From NCBI GenBank assembly GCA_041650175.1, contig JBAZLS010000009.1, forward strand, positions 1-34,762: DNA of 34,762 nt, written 5' to 3'. The DNA is from Minisyncoccus sp041650175 (GTDB lineage Bacteria > Patescibacteriota > Minisyncoccia > Minisyncoccales > Minisyncoccaceae). A program made the position numbers and the translations under genes. Positions 23,259-30,956 of this stretch are shown here, piece by piece (within the stretch, counting starts at the first letter, position 1; every line of letters begins with the position of its first letter). The notes under the pieces were generated by a model, which did not search any database, was not told the DNA's origin, and saw only the letters and a list, made by a program, of their open reading frames with translations.

Positions 23259-24365
23259 ATGAATAAAGCAATTACATATAATGTTATTGGAATACTGGTG
23301 GTCTTGGCTATAATATTTTTTAAGATACCGATGGCTTGGATAATTCTCGGGGCTTTTATTATGTTAATTTTTGTAGTTTTTAATCCATTTATACCGGTCG
23401 TTGAAAGCATTCCTGAGGGATTTGTTGAAAAAAAGTTTGATACTGGGAAAGTAATCTTGAATTATATTGAGGGGTTGGATAATGGTCCACCTTTATTATT
23501 TATTCCGGGACAAATGGAATTTTGGCAGGGATATAAATTGGTAATTCCAAGCTTTTCAAGAAATTATCATGTTTTTGTCGTTGATGTTCGGGGTCACGGA
23601 AAGTCTACTAGAACTCCGGGCGAATATTCCTACAATATAATCGGAGAAGATCTTAAAGAGTTTTTAGAAAAAGTTGTTAAGAAACCCGCGATTGTATCCG
23701 GACTTTCTTCGGGAGCTATTCTATCACTTTGGTTGGCGGCGAATGTGCCAGAATTTGTTTCTGTTGCAATTAGCGAGGATCCACCACTCTTTTCTTCTAT
23801 GTGGCCAAGAATCAAGGAAGAAAAATATATGTATCGTATATTTGAGGTTGCGGTGAATTGTCTTGGAAAACCAGAAAGAGATGTATTAGGTTATTTTATG
23901 AAGCAGGGAATCCCTAAACCAGGCTATAAAAAACTTTTTCTCATTCCTCCATGGATTGCTAAATTTATTGTCGGTCTTTTTGAGCTTAATAAAAAATTCC
24001 GACCGTCAAAAAAATATGATATACCATTGGCTCCATTTAGCGGGAGAATTGGTTTTAAATTTTTATGCGAGTATGACGTTGATTTTTCAAAAGCGACGAT
24101 TGATGGTCGTTTAACCGAGGGATTTGATCCTGAAGGTACCTTGAAAAAAATTAAATGTCCTGTTTTGTTGATTCAAGCGCGTTGGTCAAGACACGAAACT
24201 TGGGGGTTGCTTGGAGCATTGGATGATGCAGACGCCGAAAAAATTTGTTCAATCGTGAAAGATATTAAAGTGGCAAAAGTAAATGCCATTCACGATGTCC
24301 ATTTGGCAAATCCAAAGATATTCATTAAGGTGGTAAATGATTATTTGGCAGGCTTAAAAACTTAA
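23259..24365 (+). CDS. membrane-anchored alpha/beta hydrolase
   Basis: A 368-aa protein. Two N-terminal transmembrane helices (about residues 7-25 and 27-45) anchor an alpha/beta-hydrolase domain. Visible features are PPLLFIPGQMEFWQGYK (oxyanion region), VVDVRGHGKSTRTPGEYSY, the nucleophile elbow SGLSSGA with Ser150, and the catalytic His in NAIHDVHLANP near the C-terminus. A lid segment of about 100 residues with hydrophobic patches (LFLIPPWIAKFIVGLFEL) lies between, which suggests a lipid-like or membrane substrate. It is unrelated in detail to the 7919 hydrolase. A terminator follows. Confidence 0.85.
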   Translation: MNKAITYNVIGILVVLAIIFFKIPMAWIILGAFIMLIFVVFNPFIPVVESIPEGFVEKKFDTGKVILNYIEGLDNGPPLLFIPGQMEFWQGYKLVIPSFSRNYHVFVVDVRGHGKSTRTPGEYSYNIIGEDLKEFLEKVVKKPAIVSGLSSGAILSLWLAANVPEFVSVAISEDPPLFSSMWPRIKEEKYMYRIFEVAVNCLGKPERDVLGYFMKQGIPKPGYKKLFLIPPWIAKFIVGLFELNKKFRPSKKYDIPLAPFSGRIGFKFLCEYDVDFSKATIDGRLTEGFDPEGTLKKIKCPVLLIQARWSRHETWGLLGALDDADAEKICSIVKDIKVAKVNAIHDVHLANPKIFIKVVNDYLAGLKT

Positions 24366-24390
24366 CAGTATTTTTCTTTTATTTATTAGG

Positions 24391-24414
24391 AGACCGATTT
24401 TTGTCGGTCTTTTT
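24391..24414 (+). terminator. intrinsic terminator after hydrolase gene
   Basis: AGACCGA (24391-24397), loop TTTTTG, TCGGTCT (24404-24410), then TTTT. Confidence 0.85.
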
Positions 24415-24429
24415 GTTTGTGTGGATATT

Positions 24430-24438
24430 TGGTATAAT
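24430..24438 (+). promoter_or_regulatory. extended -10 promoter of collagen-like gene
   Basis: TGG-TATAAT (24430-24438), 15 bp past the T-tract of the terminator. The leader to the ATG at 24527 is about 82 nt and has no Shine-Dalgarno. Confidence 0.6.
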
Positions 24439-24526
24439 ATTTTTAAAATATAAATAATAATAACAGATTAAAACACATTGTAAAAAAGTGGTCTTTTATA
24501 AAATGATTAAATAGTTTTTAATTACT

Positions 24527-26245
24527 ATGAAAAATAAAGCAATTTTTAGTCTTATTCTTAAGAGAGCGATAAGTAGAAATGTGGGGTCAAGTTTACGAGT
24601 CTGCATATTAATATTTGTAATCCTTTTTTCTTTACCCTTTACTATGACTCATGCCGGAGGATTGGATTTAGTATTAATGGTTGAAAAATTACAACAAAGA
24701 GTTGATAAATTAGAACAGCAAAATATTGATTTGCAAAAGCAACTTGGAGCAACTACAACATTATTTACGAAGACTTTACAATTAGGAGCGACAGGAGATG
24801 AAGTTAGTAGATTACAAGAATTTTTTAAGCAATTTCCCGATATTTATCCAGAAGGATCAGTTACTGGCTATTTTGGACCACTAACAGAAAACGCTGTTAA
24901 ACGTTTTCAAACAAAAGAAAACATAGAGGTAGTAGGAATTGTTAATTCAATAACAAGAGCCAAATTAAATGAACTTGTGACAAAAAAATCTGATGATGGA
25001 ACAACAGGTACTATCGGTCTAACTGGAACTATCGGACCTATTGGAGATACGGGCACTATTGGTTTGACTGGGGTTACGGGACTTACCGGATTTACTGGAC
25101 TTACTGGACCGGTTAGTATTACCGGACCACTTGGACTTACTGGACCTATTGGTATAACCGGACTTACTGGTCCTGTTGGGGCAACAGGTACTATCGGTCT
25201 AACTGGAACTATCGGACCTATTGGAGATAAAGGCGACATTGGTTTAATGGGAGTTACTGGACTTACTGGGCTTACTGGACCTATTGGTATAACCGGACCA
25301 CTTGGACTTACCGGACCTATTGGCATAACTGGGCTTGTCGGTCCAGTTGGTGTCGCGGGTGCGACTGGCGCAACAGGAGAAACTGGATCTGCCGGTGTTA
25401 CGGGTGCAACTGGAGCAATGGGTATTGCAGGTGCGACTGGCGCAACAGGTATTACTGGTGCTACTGGTATTGCTGGCATAGCTGGGTCAGCGGGCGCGAC
25501 TGGTGCTACTGGTGGCGTGGGTTCTGCTGGCGCAACAGGAGAAACTGGATCTGCCGGTGTTACGGGTGCAACTGGAGCAATGGGTATTGCAGGTGCGACT
25601 GGCGCAACAGGAGAAACTGGATCTGCCGGTGTAGCGGGTGCAACTGGAACAATGGGTATTACTGGTGCTACTGGTGACGTAGGTTCTGCTGGCGCAACTG
25701 GTGTAACAGGAGAAACTGGATCTGCCGGTGTAGCAGGTGCGACTGGTGCAACAGGAGAAACAGGTCCTGCTGGTGCTACAGGTGCGACTGGCGTGATATC
25801 ATCTGCTCAATATGTTCAATTAGGAGCACAGCCAGCAACAGTTGCTGCAGGTCAACCATTTACCTATACGGAAACTGTTTTATCAACGCCAGATATTACT
25901 TCTACTACTGATGTTTATCCACCCTTTACAACTAGTGGCACAATTTTTACTTTAGCTAATGTTGGTCGATATGAAGTAGATTATCAGATGACATATCCTA
26001 CAGATGGTGGAGTTGTATTGTATCTTGGTTCAACTATTGGTACTATGTCGCCATTGACATATACAATGATTGGAAAAACTATAAATGGTATTGTAAGGGG
26101 AAGTGCTATTATTCAAACAACCACCCCAAATTCATTTTTAAGTGTAAATGCTGCACTTGGAAATTCAGTAGCGATTGATATACCACCAAATTCTAGTACT
26201 ACAAATCAAAATGCAACAACTATATCATTTAAACAGATTCAATAA
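24527..26245 (+). CDS. collagen-like secreted protein with peptidoglycan-binding domain
   Basis: A 572-aa exported protein. A long signal peptide (residues 1-43, ending THA) is followed by a coiled coil (VEKLQQRVDKLEQQNIDLQK), a peptidoglycan-binding module (about 84-150: GATGDEVSRLQEFF, then GSVTGYFGPLTENAVKRFQ) and about 88 Gly-X-Y triplets (158-423). The triplets are rich in Thr, Ala and Ile and poor in Pro (GLTGPIGITG, GATGATGETG). The C-terminal 150 residues are a beta-rich jelly-roll-like domain resembling the tails of BclA-type proteins. Triple-helix fibres with a globular tip, held to the wall at their base, are the expected form: an adhesin or surface filament. The coiled coil could serve as trimerisation site. 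Low Pro implies that Thr-based stabilisation or glycosylation would be needed. Confidence 0.9.
   Translation: MKNKAIFSLILKRAISRNVGSSLRVCILIFVILFSLPFTMTHAGGLDLVLMVEKLQQRVDKLEQQNIDLQKQLGATTTLFTKTLQLGATGDEVSRLQEFFKQFPDIYPEGSVTGYFGPLTENAVKRFQTKENIEVVGIVNSITRAKLNELVTKKSDDGTTGTIGLTGTIGPIGDTGTIGLTGVTGLTGFTGLTGPVSITGPLGLTGPIGITGLTGPVGATGTIGLTGTIGPIGDKGDIGLMGVTGLTGLTGPIGITGPLGLTGPIGITGLVGPVGVAGATGATGETGSAGVTGATGAMGIAGATGATGITGATGIAGIAGSAGATGATGGVGSAGATGETGSAGVTGATGAMGIAGATGATGETGSAGVAGATGTMGITGATGDVGSAGATGVTGETGSAGVAGATGATGETGPAGATGATGVISSAQYVQLGAQPATVAAGQPFTYTETVLSTPDITSTTDVYPPFTTSGTIFTLANVGRYEVDYQMTYPTDGGVVLYLGSTIGTMSPLTYTMIGKTINGIVRGSAIIQTTTPNSFLSVNAALGNSVAIDIPPNSSTTNQNATTISFKQIQ
25002..25229 (+). 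repeat. 180-bp internal duplication in collagen-like gene
   Basis: A 48-bp segment (GGTACTATCGGTCTAACTGG within it) is identical at 25002-25049 and 25182-25229, a spacing of 180 bp or 20 triplets. Shorter repeats (GCAACAGGAGAAACTGGATC) recur from 25370 to 25760. Triplet number is probably variable. Confidence 0.8.
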
Positions 26246-26338
26246 TTATATCTAATGCTTATTAGCAAAAAAATGATCCTTTGAGTAAGAGTAGTTTTTA
26301 ATGAAATTAAATAAAAGTTGGTTATTAATAATTTAATT

Positions 26339-26344
26339 TATAAT
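26339..26344 (+). promoter_or_regulatory. -10 element, likely leaderless start
   Basis: TATAAT lies six bases before the ATG at 26351, the same distance as for the SRPBCC gene. No strong -35 is visible. Confidence 0.4.
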
Positions 26345-26350
26345 AAAAGT

Positions 26351-26689
26351 ATGAAAATAATCAAATGGATTGCAAGAATATCTGCTTTTTTAATTTTAGC
26401 TTTTGGTTTGCCATTTTATTTTGGTTATGGTAATCCATTACCATTTATTAATCCAAACTATTCATTATGGGAGAATATTGCATTAACAATGCTTCCATTG
26501 ATTTTTATAGGACTTGCTTTAGGTTGGAAATATGAAAAAATTGGAGGTTATCTTGTAGTTATTCCAATAATAATAGGTTTTATAGTGGGATTGATGACAG
26601 ATGCAAATTTTAGTGCTTTAATGTTGCTTCCTTTAGTTCCAGGAATTTTATATTTAGTAGTGGGATATAAGAGGTCTTTGAGGAAATAG
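26351..26689 (+). CDS. small polytopic membrane protein
   Basis: A 112-aa protein with about four transmembrane helices: SAFLILAFGLPFYFGYG, ALTMLPLIFIGLALGW, YLVVIPIIIGFIVGLM, LPLVPGILYLVVGY. Short positively charged ends (MKIIKWIARI, YKRSLRK) fit an inner-membrane protein. The ATG at 26351 is preferred over an upstream TTG at 26318, which would lie in promoter sequence. Such small four-helix proteins of unknown function are common in bacteria. A terminator follows 15 bp after the stop. Confidence 0.7.
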   Translation: MKIIKWIARISAFLILAFGLPFYFGYGNPLPFINPNYSLWENIALTMLPLIFIGLALGWKYEKIGGYLVVIPIIIGFIVGLMTDANFSALMLLPLVPGILYLVVGYKRSLRK

Positions 26690-26703
26690 ATTTTAAATAT
26701 TGA

Positions 26704-26741
26704 AAGGCCGACTTTTGTCGGTTTTTTTGATATGATATAAT
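26704..26741 (+). promoter_or_regulatory. terminator-promoter module ahead of P-type ATPase gene
   Basis: AGGCCGAC with TTTT loop and GTCGG (26717-26721) plus seven T residues, then TGA-TATAAT (26733-26741). The -10 begins within 5 bases of the T-tract end. The leader to the ATG at 26784 is about 36 nt. Confidence 0.72.
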
Positions 26742-26783
26742 TAAAATTAAACTGGTATTAAAAAAATTGCTAAAAAATAAAAT

Positions 26784-29216
26784 ATGAATAATTATCAGGG
26801 GTTGAGTGAAGCCGAAGTAATAGTGCTTAGAGAAAAATTTGGTAAAAATATCATTTCCTTAAAAGAGAGTGATTCTTGGTTTTCTATTTTAATAAATCAA
26901 TTTAAAAGTCCATTAATTTATATTTTAATAGTTATTGCAGCTCTTTCGATTTTATTTGGAAAATATATGGATGTTTTAATGATTGGGCTTGTAATTATTT
27001 TAAATGCAGTTATGGGATTTTTTCAGGAATATAAAGCTCAAAAAACATTAATTGCTTTAAGAAAAATTTTAAAACCAATATCTATTGTTATTAGGGAAGG
27101 ACAACATAAAGAAATAGAAAGTTCGCAATTGGTACCTGGCGATATTGTTGTTTTGGGTTCGGGTGATAAAATACCGGCTGATGGAATTTTAAAAGAATCG
27201 GTTAATTTTTTAGTTGACGAATCTATATTGACTGGCGAGGAAGAAGCTATAGAAAAATCTTTAAACAGTAAAGGAAATGAGGTTTTTATGGGAACGACTG
27301 CACTTGCAGGTCGAGCATTGATGACTGTAACAAAAATTGGGATAAAAACTGAAATAGGAAAAATTGAACAGAGCTTAACGCAAATAAAAGAAACAAAAAC
27401 TCCTATTCAGATTAAGTTGGAAGATTTTTCAAAGGACTTATCAAAGTTAATCCTGATAATTTGTTTTTTAATTTTTATAATCGGATTATTATACGGAGAA
27501 AATTTTTTAGAAATGTTTCGTTTTTCAATTATTTTGGTTATTGCGGCGATTCCAGAAGGTATGCCAGTGGCAATAACGATAATTTTGGCTTTGGGTATGG
27601 GAAAAATTCTGAAAAAAAATGGACTTGTAAAAAAATTGATATCTATTGAAACATTGGGAGCTTCATCTGTTATTTGTACAGACAAAACCGGAACTTTAAC
27701 TGAAGGAAATATGCGTGTTGCTAAAACTGAGTTTGTCGATAAAAAAATAGCTTTGGATGCTATAGTTTTAGCTAACAATCAACGGACTAATGTTGAGATA
27801 GCTTTGTGGCAATATGTTCAAAATGAATCAAAAATAAAAACGAAAGATATCATTGATGGTTATGAACGAATTTACGAAGAATCATTTGATAGCCATAAAA
27901 AATATGTATTAACTATAAATAAAATTAATGATCGACAGATTAGTTTTTTGGTTGGAGCACCAGAAATTGTTCTTGATTTTTGCAGTAATCCAGTTCGTGA
28001 GAAGGAAGAAATTTTGAAAAAAATTGAAAATTGGGCAGATGAAGGCTTAAAAATAATTGGTTTGGCTTATAAGATATCCGGTAACTTAAAAGAAAAAAAT
28101 GATTTTATTTGGTTGGGGTTAATGGGTATTGAAGACCCAATAAGGAAAGAAGCAAAGGGAGCAATTTTGGAAGCACAGAAAGCCGGAATCAAGGTAAAAA
28201 TTGTTACTGGTGATTATCGTAAAACAGCGGAGCGAATCGCAGTTAATTTGGGATTTAACTTAGAGCCAAAAAATATCATTGAAGGTAAGGATTTAGAAAA
28301 TATATCAGAGGAAGATTTAACTAAGCGTATAGACGATATCGTGCTTTTTGCTAGAGTGACTCCGCATCAAAAACAGATGATAATAAATTCTCTGCAGAAA
28401 AAGGGAGAAGTTGTGGCTATGACTGGTGATGGGGTTAATGATGCGCTTGCATTAAAAAAAGCAGACATTGGAGTTGTTTTGGGAAACGGATCGGAAATGG
28501 CTAAGGAATCAGGTGATTTAATCCTTTTGGATAATAATTTTAAAACAATCGTGTCAGCAATAGAAGAGGGTAGAGTTATTTTTGCTAATATTAAAAAAGT
28601 TGTAGCCTATATGCTTTCAAATTCATTTGTGGAAATATTTTTAATATTAGGTTCTATGCTTTTACATCTTCCTTATCCATTAACAGTTGCTCAGATTCTT
28701 TGGATTCATTTAATTTGTGATGGACCACCTGATATTATGCTTTGTTTTGAAAAAAAAGAAAGCGGTGTTATGAGTGAGAAACCGCAGAATTTGCAAAAAG
28801 AAAGTATTCTTTCAAATTCTCTTAAGTTTTTAATTATTTCGATTAGCTTAATCGTGGGTTTGATATGTTTGTTAGTTTTTTGGTTTAATTTGAAAATAAA
28901 TAATAACTTGGACTTGGCTAGAACTTTAGTTTTTGTAACAGTGGCTGCTGTTGATTTAATATATGTTTTTTCTTTTAGAAATTTAAGAGAATCAATATTC
29001 AAATCTCATCAATATTTTCAAAATAAATTTTTGATATTCGGAGTTTTTTATGGCTTTCTTTTAACTTTTGCTGCGGTTTATGTTCCATTTTTAAATAAGC
29101 TTTTGGGGACTGTGCCTCTTGAACCGATTTATTGGTTGTTTGTCTTTGGGGTTGGAATAATTGGTATTTTTATAACCGAAATATTTAAAGCTGTCTTTTT
29201 TTCAACTAAAAAATAG
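26784..29216 (+). CDS. P-type cation-transporting ATPase (P2-like)
   Basis: An 810-aa ion pump of the P2 (Ca/Mn or H/Na) group, somewhat shorter than SERCA-type pumps because of a compact nucleotide domain. Landmarks: N-terminal cation ATPase segment (YQGLSEAEVIVLREKFGKN); actuator motif LTGEEE (canonical TGES has E in place of S); TM4 IPEGMPVAITI; phosphorylation site CTDKTGTLTEG with Asp300; VGAPEIVLDF (degenerate KGAPE); ALIGDGVND-type hinge as AMTGDGVNDALALKKADIGV near 549; C-terminal helices. In TM5, SNSFVEIFLI keeps one Glu. In TM6, WIHLICDGPPDIML replaces the usual N-x-x-T-D with H-x-x-C-D, so the transported ion may differ from Ca. It has its own promoter. Confidence 0.92.
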   Translation: MNNYQGLSEAEVIVLREKFGKNIISLKESDSWFSILINQFKSPLIYILIVIAALSILFGKYMDVLMIGLVIILNAVMGFFQEYKAQKTLIALRKILKPISIVIREGQHKEIESSQLVPGDIVVLGSGDKIPADGILKESVNFLVDESILTGEEEAIEKSLNSKGNEVFMGTTALAGRALMTVTKIGIKTEIGKIEQSLTQIKETKTPIQIKLEDFSKDLSKLILIICFLIFIIGLLYGENFLEMFRFSIILVIAAIPEGMPVAITIILALGMGKILKKNGLVKKLISIETLGASSVICTDKTGTLTEGNMRVAKTEFVDKKIALDAIVLANNQRTNVEIALWQYVQNESKIKTKDIIDGYERIYEESFDSHKKYVLTINKINDRQISFLVGAPEIVLDFCSNPVREKEEILKKIENWADEGLKIIGLAYKISGNLKEKNDFIWLGLMGIEDPIRKEAKGAILEAQKAGIKVKIVTGDYRKTAERIAVNLGFNLEPKNIIEGKDLENISEEDLTKRIDDIVLFARVTPHQKQMIINSLQKKGEVVAMTGDGVNDALALKKADIGVVLGNGSEMAKESGDLILLDNNFKTIVSAIEEGRVIFANIKKVVAYMLSNSFVEIFLILGSMLLHLPYPLTVAQILWIHLICDGPPDIMLCFEKKESGVMSEKPQNLQKESILSNSLKFLIISISLIVGLICLLVFWFNLKINNNLDLARTLVFVTVAAVDLIYVFSFRNLRESIFKSHQYFQNKFLIFGVFYGFLLTFAAVYVPFLNKLLGTVPLEPIYWLFVFGVGIIGIFITEIFKAVFFSTKK

Positions 29217-29282
29217 AATATTTAAAACTATTAGTAATATTTTTAATGTTTGTTTATAATATAAAAAATAATTTTAAAAAAT

Positions 29283-29741
29283 ATGCAAAATAATAAAATT
29301 TTATATATTGTTATTGCAATTTTAGTTCTTGTTGTTATTGGCGGTGGATTATTTTTCTTTTTTAATAACAATGCAAATAATCAAACAGGGAATGAACAGC
29401 AAGTAACCGTTCCGCCGTCAAAAACCGAGCAACCAGCCACTAGTGAAAAAATGGTTAATTGTGGCAAAGCGGAAGATCCTGGATGTTTTGTAAATAGGAT
29501 GAATGGATGTCTGCCTGTAACAGTTGAAATGGAAGGGTCAGATAAGACAACTAAAATTGAGTTAACAATTTTTGGAATTGAGAACGATAAATGCCATTTC
29601 CAAAGGAAAATAAACAATGTCGTGAACCTTAATTGTTACTTTCCTAAAGGTACTATGAATATGGATACGCTTGACCAAACTTTTGGCAATGATAAAGGCT
29701 TGCAAAAAGTAGTCGATGAAAACTGTAAATCAGGATGGTAG
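29283..29741 (+). CDS. membrane-anchored protein with small Cys-containing ectodomain
   Basis: A 152-aa protein: one N-terminal helix (ILYIVIAILVLVVIGGGLFF), a flexible Asn/Gln/Pro linker (residues 29-55) and an extracellular domain of about 95 residues with six Cys (NCGKAEDPGCFV, NGCLPV, KCHFQ, NCYFPKG, NCKSGW), probably three disulfides. No family is recognised; similar short anchored proteins are frequent in these bacteria. It follows the ATPase gene by 66 bp with no obvious terminator between, so it may be co-transcribed. Confidence 0.7.
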   Translation: MQNNKILYIVIAILVLVVIGGGLFFFFNNNANNQTGNEQQVTVPPSKTEQPATSEKMVNCGKAEDPGCFVNRMNGCLPVTVEMEGSDKTTKIELTIFGIENDKCHFQRKINNVVNLNCYFPKGTMNMDTLDQTFGNDKGLQKVVDENCKSGW

Positions 29742-29862
29742 TACGTTTTTATTTTTGAAAAACTGAAGAGGTGGAATTAAAAAGATAAAAAATAAAATAA
29801 TTTGTTACAAAAAAACAAAATATAAAAAATCGACTTTTGCTGGTTTTTTAGGATTTGTTTTA

Positions 29863-29891
29863 TTGACGGAATAAAAATTTGTATATACAAT
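29863..29891 (+). promoter_or_regulatory. sigma70 promoter of the 33-aa peptide gene
   Basis: TTGACG (29863-29868), 17-bp spacer, TACAAT (29886-29891). A poorly paired terminator-like sequence (ATCGACTTTTGCTGGTTTTTT) lies just upstream. The rest of 29742-29862 is A-rich and shows no gene. Confidence 0.6.
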
Positions 29892-29915
29892 CCAGTTAAT
29901 AATGGAGGTGAAAAA

Positions 29916-30017
29916 ATGGAAGCGTTTGCATTAATTGTTCTTTTCGGCCTTGCATTGTTAGCTTGGCCGGTATCTAAAAGGGTTTGCGTTAATGCACAAC
30001 CTTATTTTTTTATATAA
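29916..30017 (+). CDS. 33-aa single-helix membrane peptide with strong Shine-Dalgarno
   Basis: ATG at 29916 to TAA at 30017. The peptide is MEAFALIVLFGLALLAWPVS followed by KRVCVNAQPYFFI: one transmembrane helix and a short tail with a single Cys. GGAGGTG (29904-29910) lies five bases before the ATG, the only near-perfect ribosome site in the window, together with a good promoter. Such peptides regulate larger membrane proteins or act as toxins, but nothing shows which applies. Not recognised. Confidence 0.65.
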   Translation: MEAFALIVLFGLALLAWPVSKRVCVNAQPYFFI

Positions 30018-30093
30018 AATTTAAGAATATAGTAAGAGAATTTTGTTGGTTTAGTTAAAAAGTGTTGAATTTTACAATTATATTCTTATTTAG

Positions 30094-30102
30094 TGGTATA
30101 AT
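30094..30102 (+). promoter_or_regulatory. extended -10 promoter of Cys-rich protein gene
   Basis: TGG-TATAAT (30094-30102), with AATTTTACAA upstream but no good -35. The leader to the ATG at 30133 is about 24 nt. Confidence 0.6.
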
Positions 30103-30132
30103 AAAGCATAATAAATAATTTAATTAAAAACC

Positions 30133-30804
30133 ATGAAAAAAATATTTATCATTGTTTGTATTGTAGTTTTTTTAGCAATACTTGGTTTTGGAGGACGGTA
30201 TTTTTTCTTGAAAAAACTTCCAGAAGGTGTGGTTTGTAAAAATGCAGATAGCTGTGAAACTGGATTAAAATGCGCAAATAAAATTTGTTCTTCTGGTGAT
30301 GCAGGATCAAGCTGTGAAGCAAAAGAAGATTGCAAGACTAATTTTTGTATTACCAATAAATGTACGGAAGGAAAAAAGGGCGATATTTGCCAAACATATA
30401 GAGATTGCCAAGAAGGGTTATTTTGTAAAGAGAAAATATGTGTTGAGCCTCCTTCTTATTCTCAATATTTTAATAAGATTGTAATTTCTAAGATGAAAAT
30501 AGGGATACCACCAGGGCCGAACAATATTCCTGTACCGACAGTTGAATTCAAAACAACTGATGCTATAGAAATTGATTTTGTTGGCGTTAAGCCGACTACT
30601 GTTGGAGAATTTTATTATGAGGTAGTTGATCAAGTAAGCGGAGAAGTTGTTTTTACGTCATCGGGCTATAAGCAAAAATTTGAAGGAAGAGATATGGGAA
30701 CTGGTTCAGATTTACCTCGAGTGGTTGGAAAAGGAAAATTTGATTTGAATATTTTTTATAACGATGAAATAATTTATACAACTACGATAGAAGTTGCCGA
30801 TTAG
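30133..30804 (+). CDS. membrane-anchored protein with three Cys-rich repeats
   Basis: A 223-aa protein. A single N-terminal helix (IFIIVCIVVFLAILGFGG) anchors an ectodomain with three Cys-rich repeats of about 22 residues: VCKNADSCETGLKCANKICS, SCEAKEDCKTNFCITNKC and ICQTYRDCQEGLFCKEKICV. Each has four Cys in the C-x5-6-dC-x3-5-C-x3-4-C pattern of Dickkopf-like or EGF-like mini-domains. A beta-rich C-terminal part (residues 110-223) follows, with IPPGPNNIPVPTVEF as linker. No catalytic motif is visible; binding to protein or wall is likely. It is followed by a possible tiny ORF and a terminator. Confidence 0.75.
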   Translation: MKKIFIIVCIVVFLAILGFGGRYFFLKKLPEGVVCKNADSCETGLKCANKICSSGDAGSSCEAKEDCKTNFCITNKCTEGKKGDICQTYRDCQEGLFCKEKICVEPPSYSQYFNKIVISKMKIGIPPGPNNIPVPTVEFKTTDAIEIDFVGVKPTTVGEFYYEVVDQVSGEVVFTSSGYKQKFEGRDMGTGSDLPRVVGKGKFDLNIFYNDEIIYTTTIEVAD

Positions 30805-30823
30805 ATAATTAAAATTTTGAATT

Positions 30824-30880
30824 ATGGATAAAAATATTCAAAAAGCTGGAATTAAAGAGAAATATTTGGAATTGGAATAA
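30824..30880 (+). CDS. possible 18-aa peptide
   Basis: ATG at 30824 to TAA at 30880, encoding MDKNIQKAGIKEKYLELE, a charged amphipathic helix. It lies 20 bp after the Cys-rich gene and 12 bp before a terminator. It may be translated from the same message, or be a remnant of the front of a lost gene. No Shine-Dalgarno. Confidence 0.25.
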   Translation: MDKNIQKAGIKEKYLELE

Positions 30881-30892
30881 AAAGTATCATAT

Positions 30893-30930
30893 AAAACCGC
30901 CTTTGGGCGGTTTTTGTTTTGTGATATAAT
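30893..30930 (+). promoter_or_regulatory. terminator-promoter module ahead of M2-like peptidase gene
   Basis: AAAACCGCC (30893-30901), loop TTTG, GGCGGTTTT (30906-30914) is a strong terminator. TGA-TATAAT (30922-30930) follows seven bases after the T-tract ends. Confidence 0.78.
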
Positions 30931-30956
30931 AATTGAAGGATAAGTAAATTAAATTT

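Noticed and set aside
24907..25479. 190-aa minus-strand ORF rich in Pro and Val
   Set aside because: It is the exact complement of the Gly-X-Y triplets of the collagen-like gene and has no start signals.
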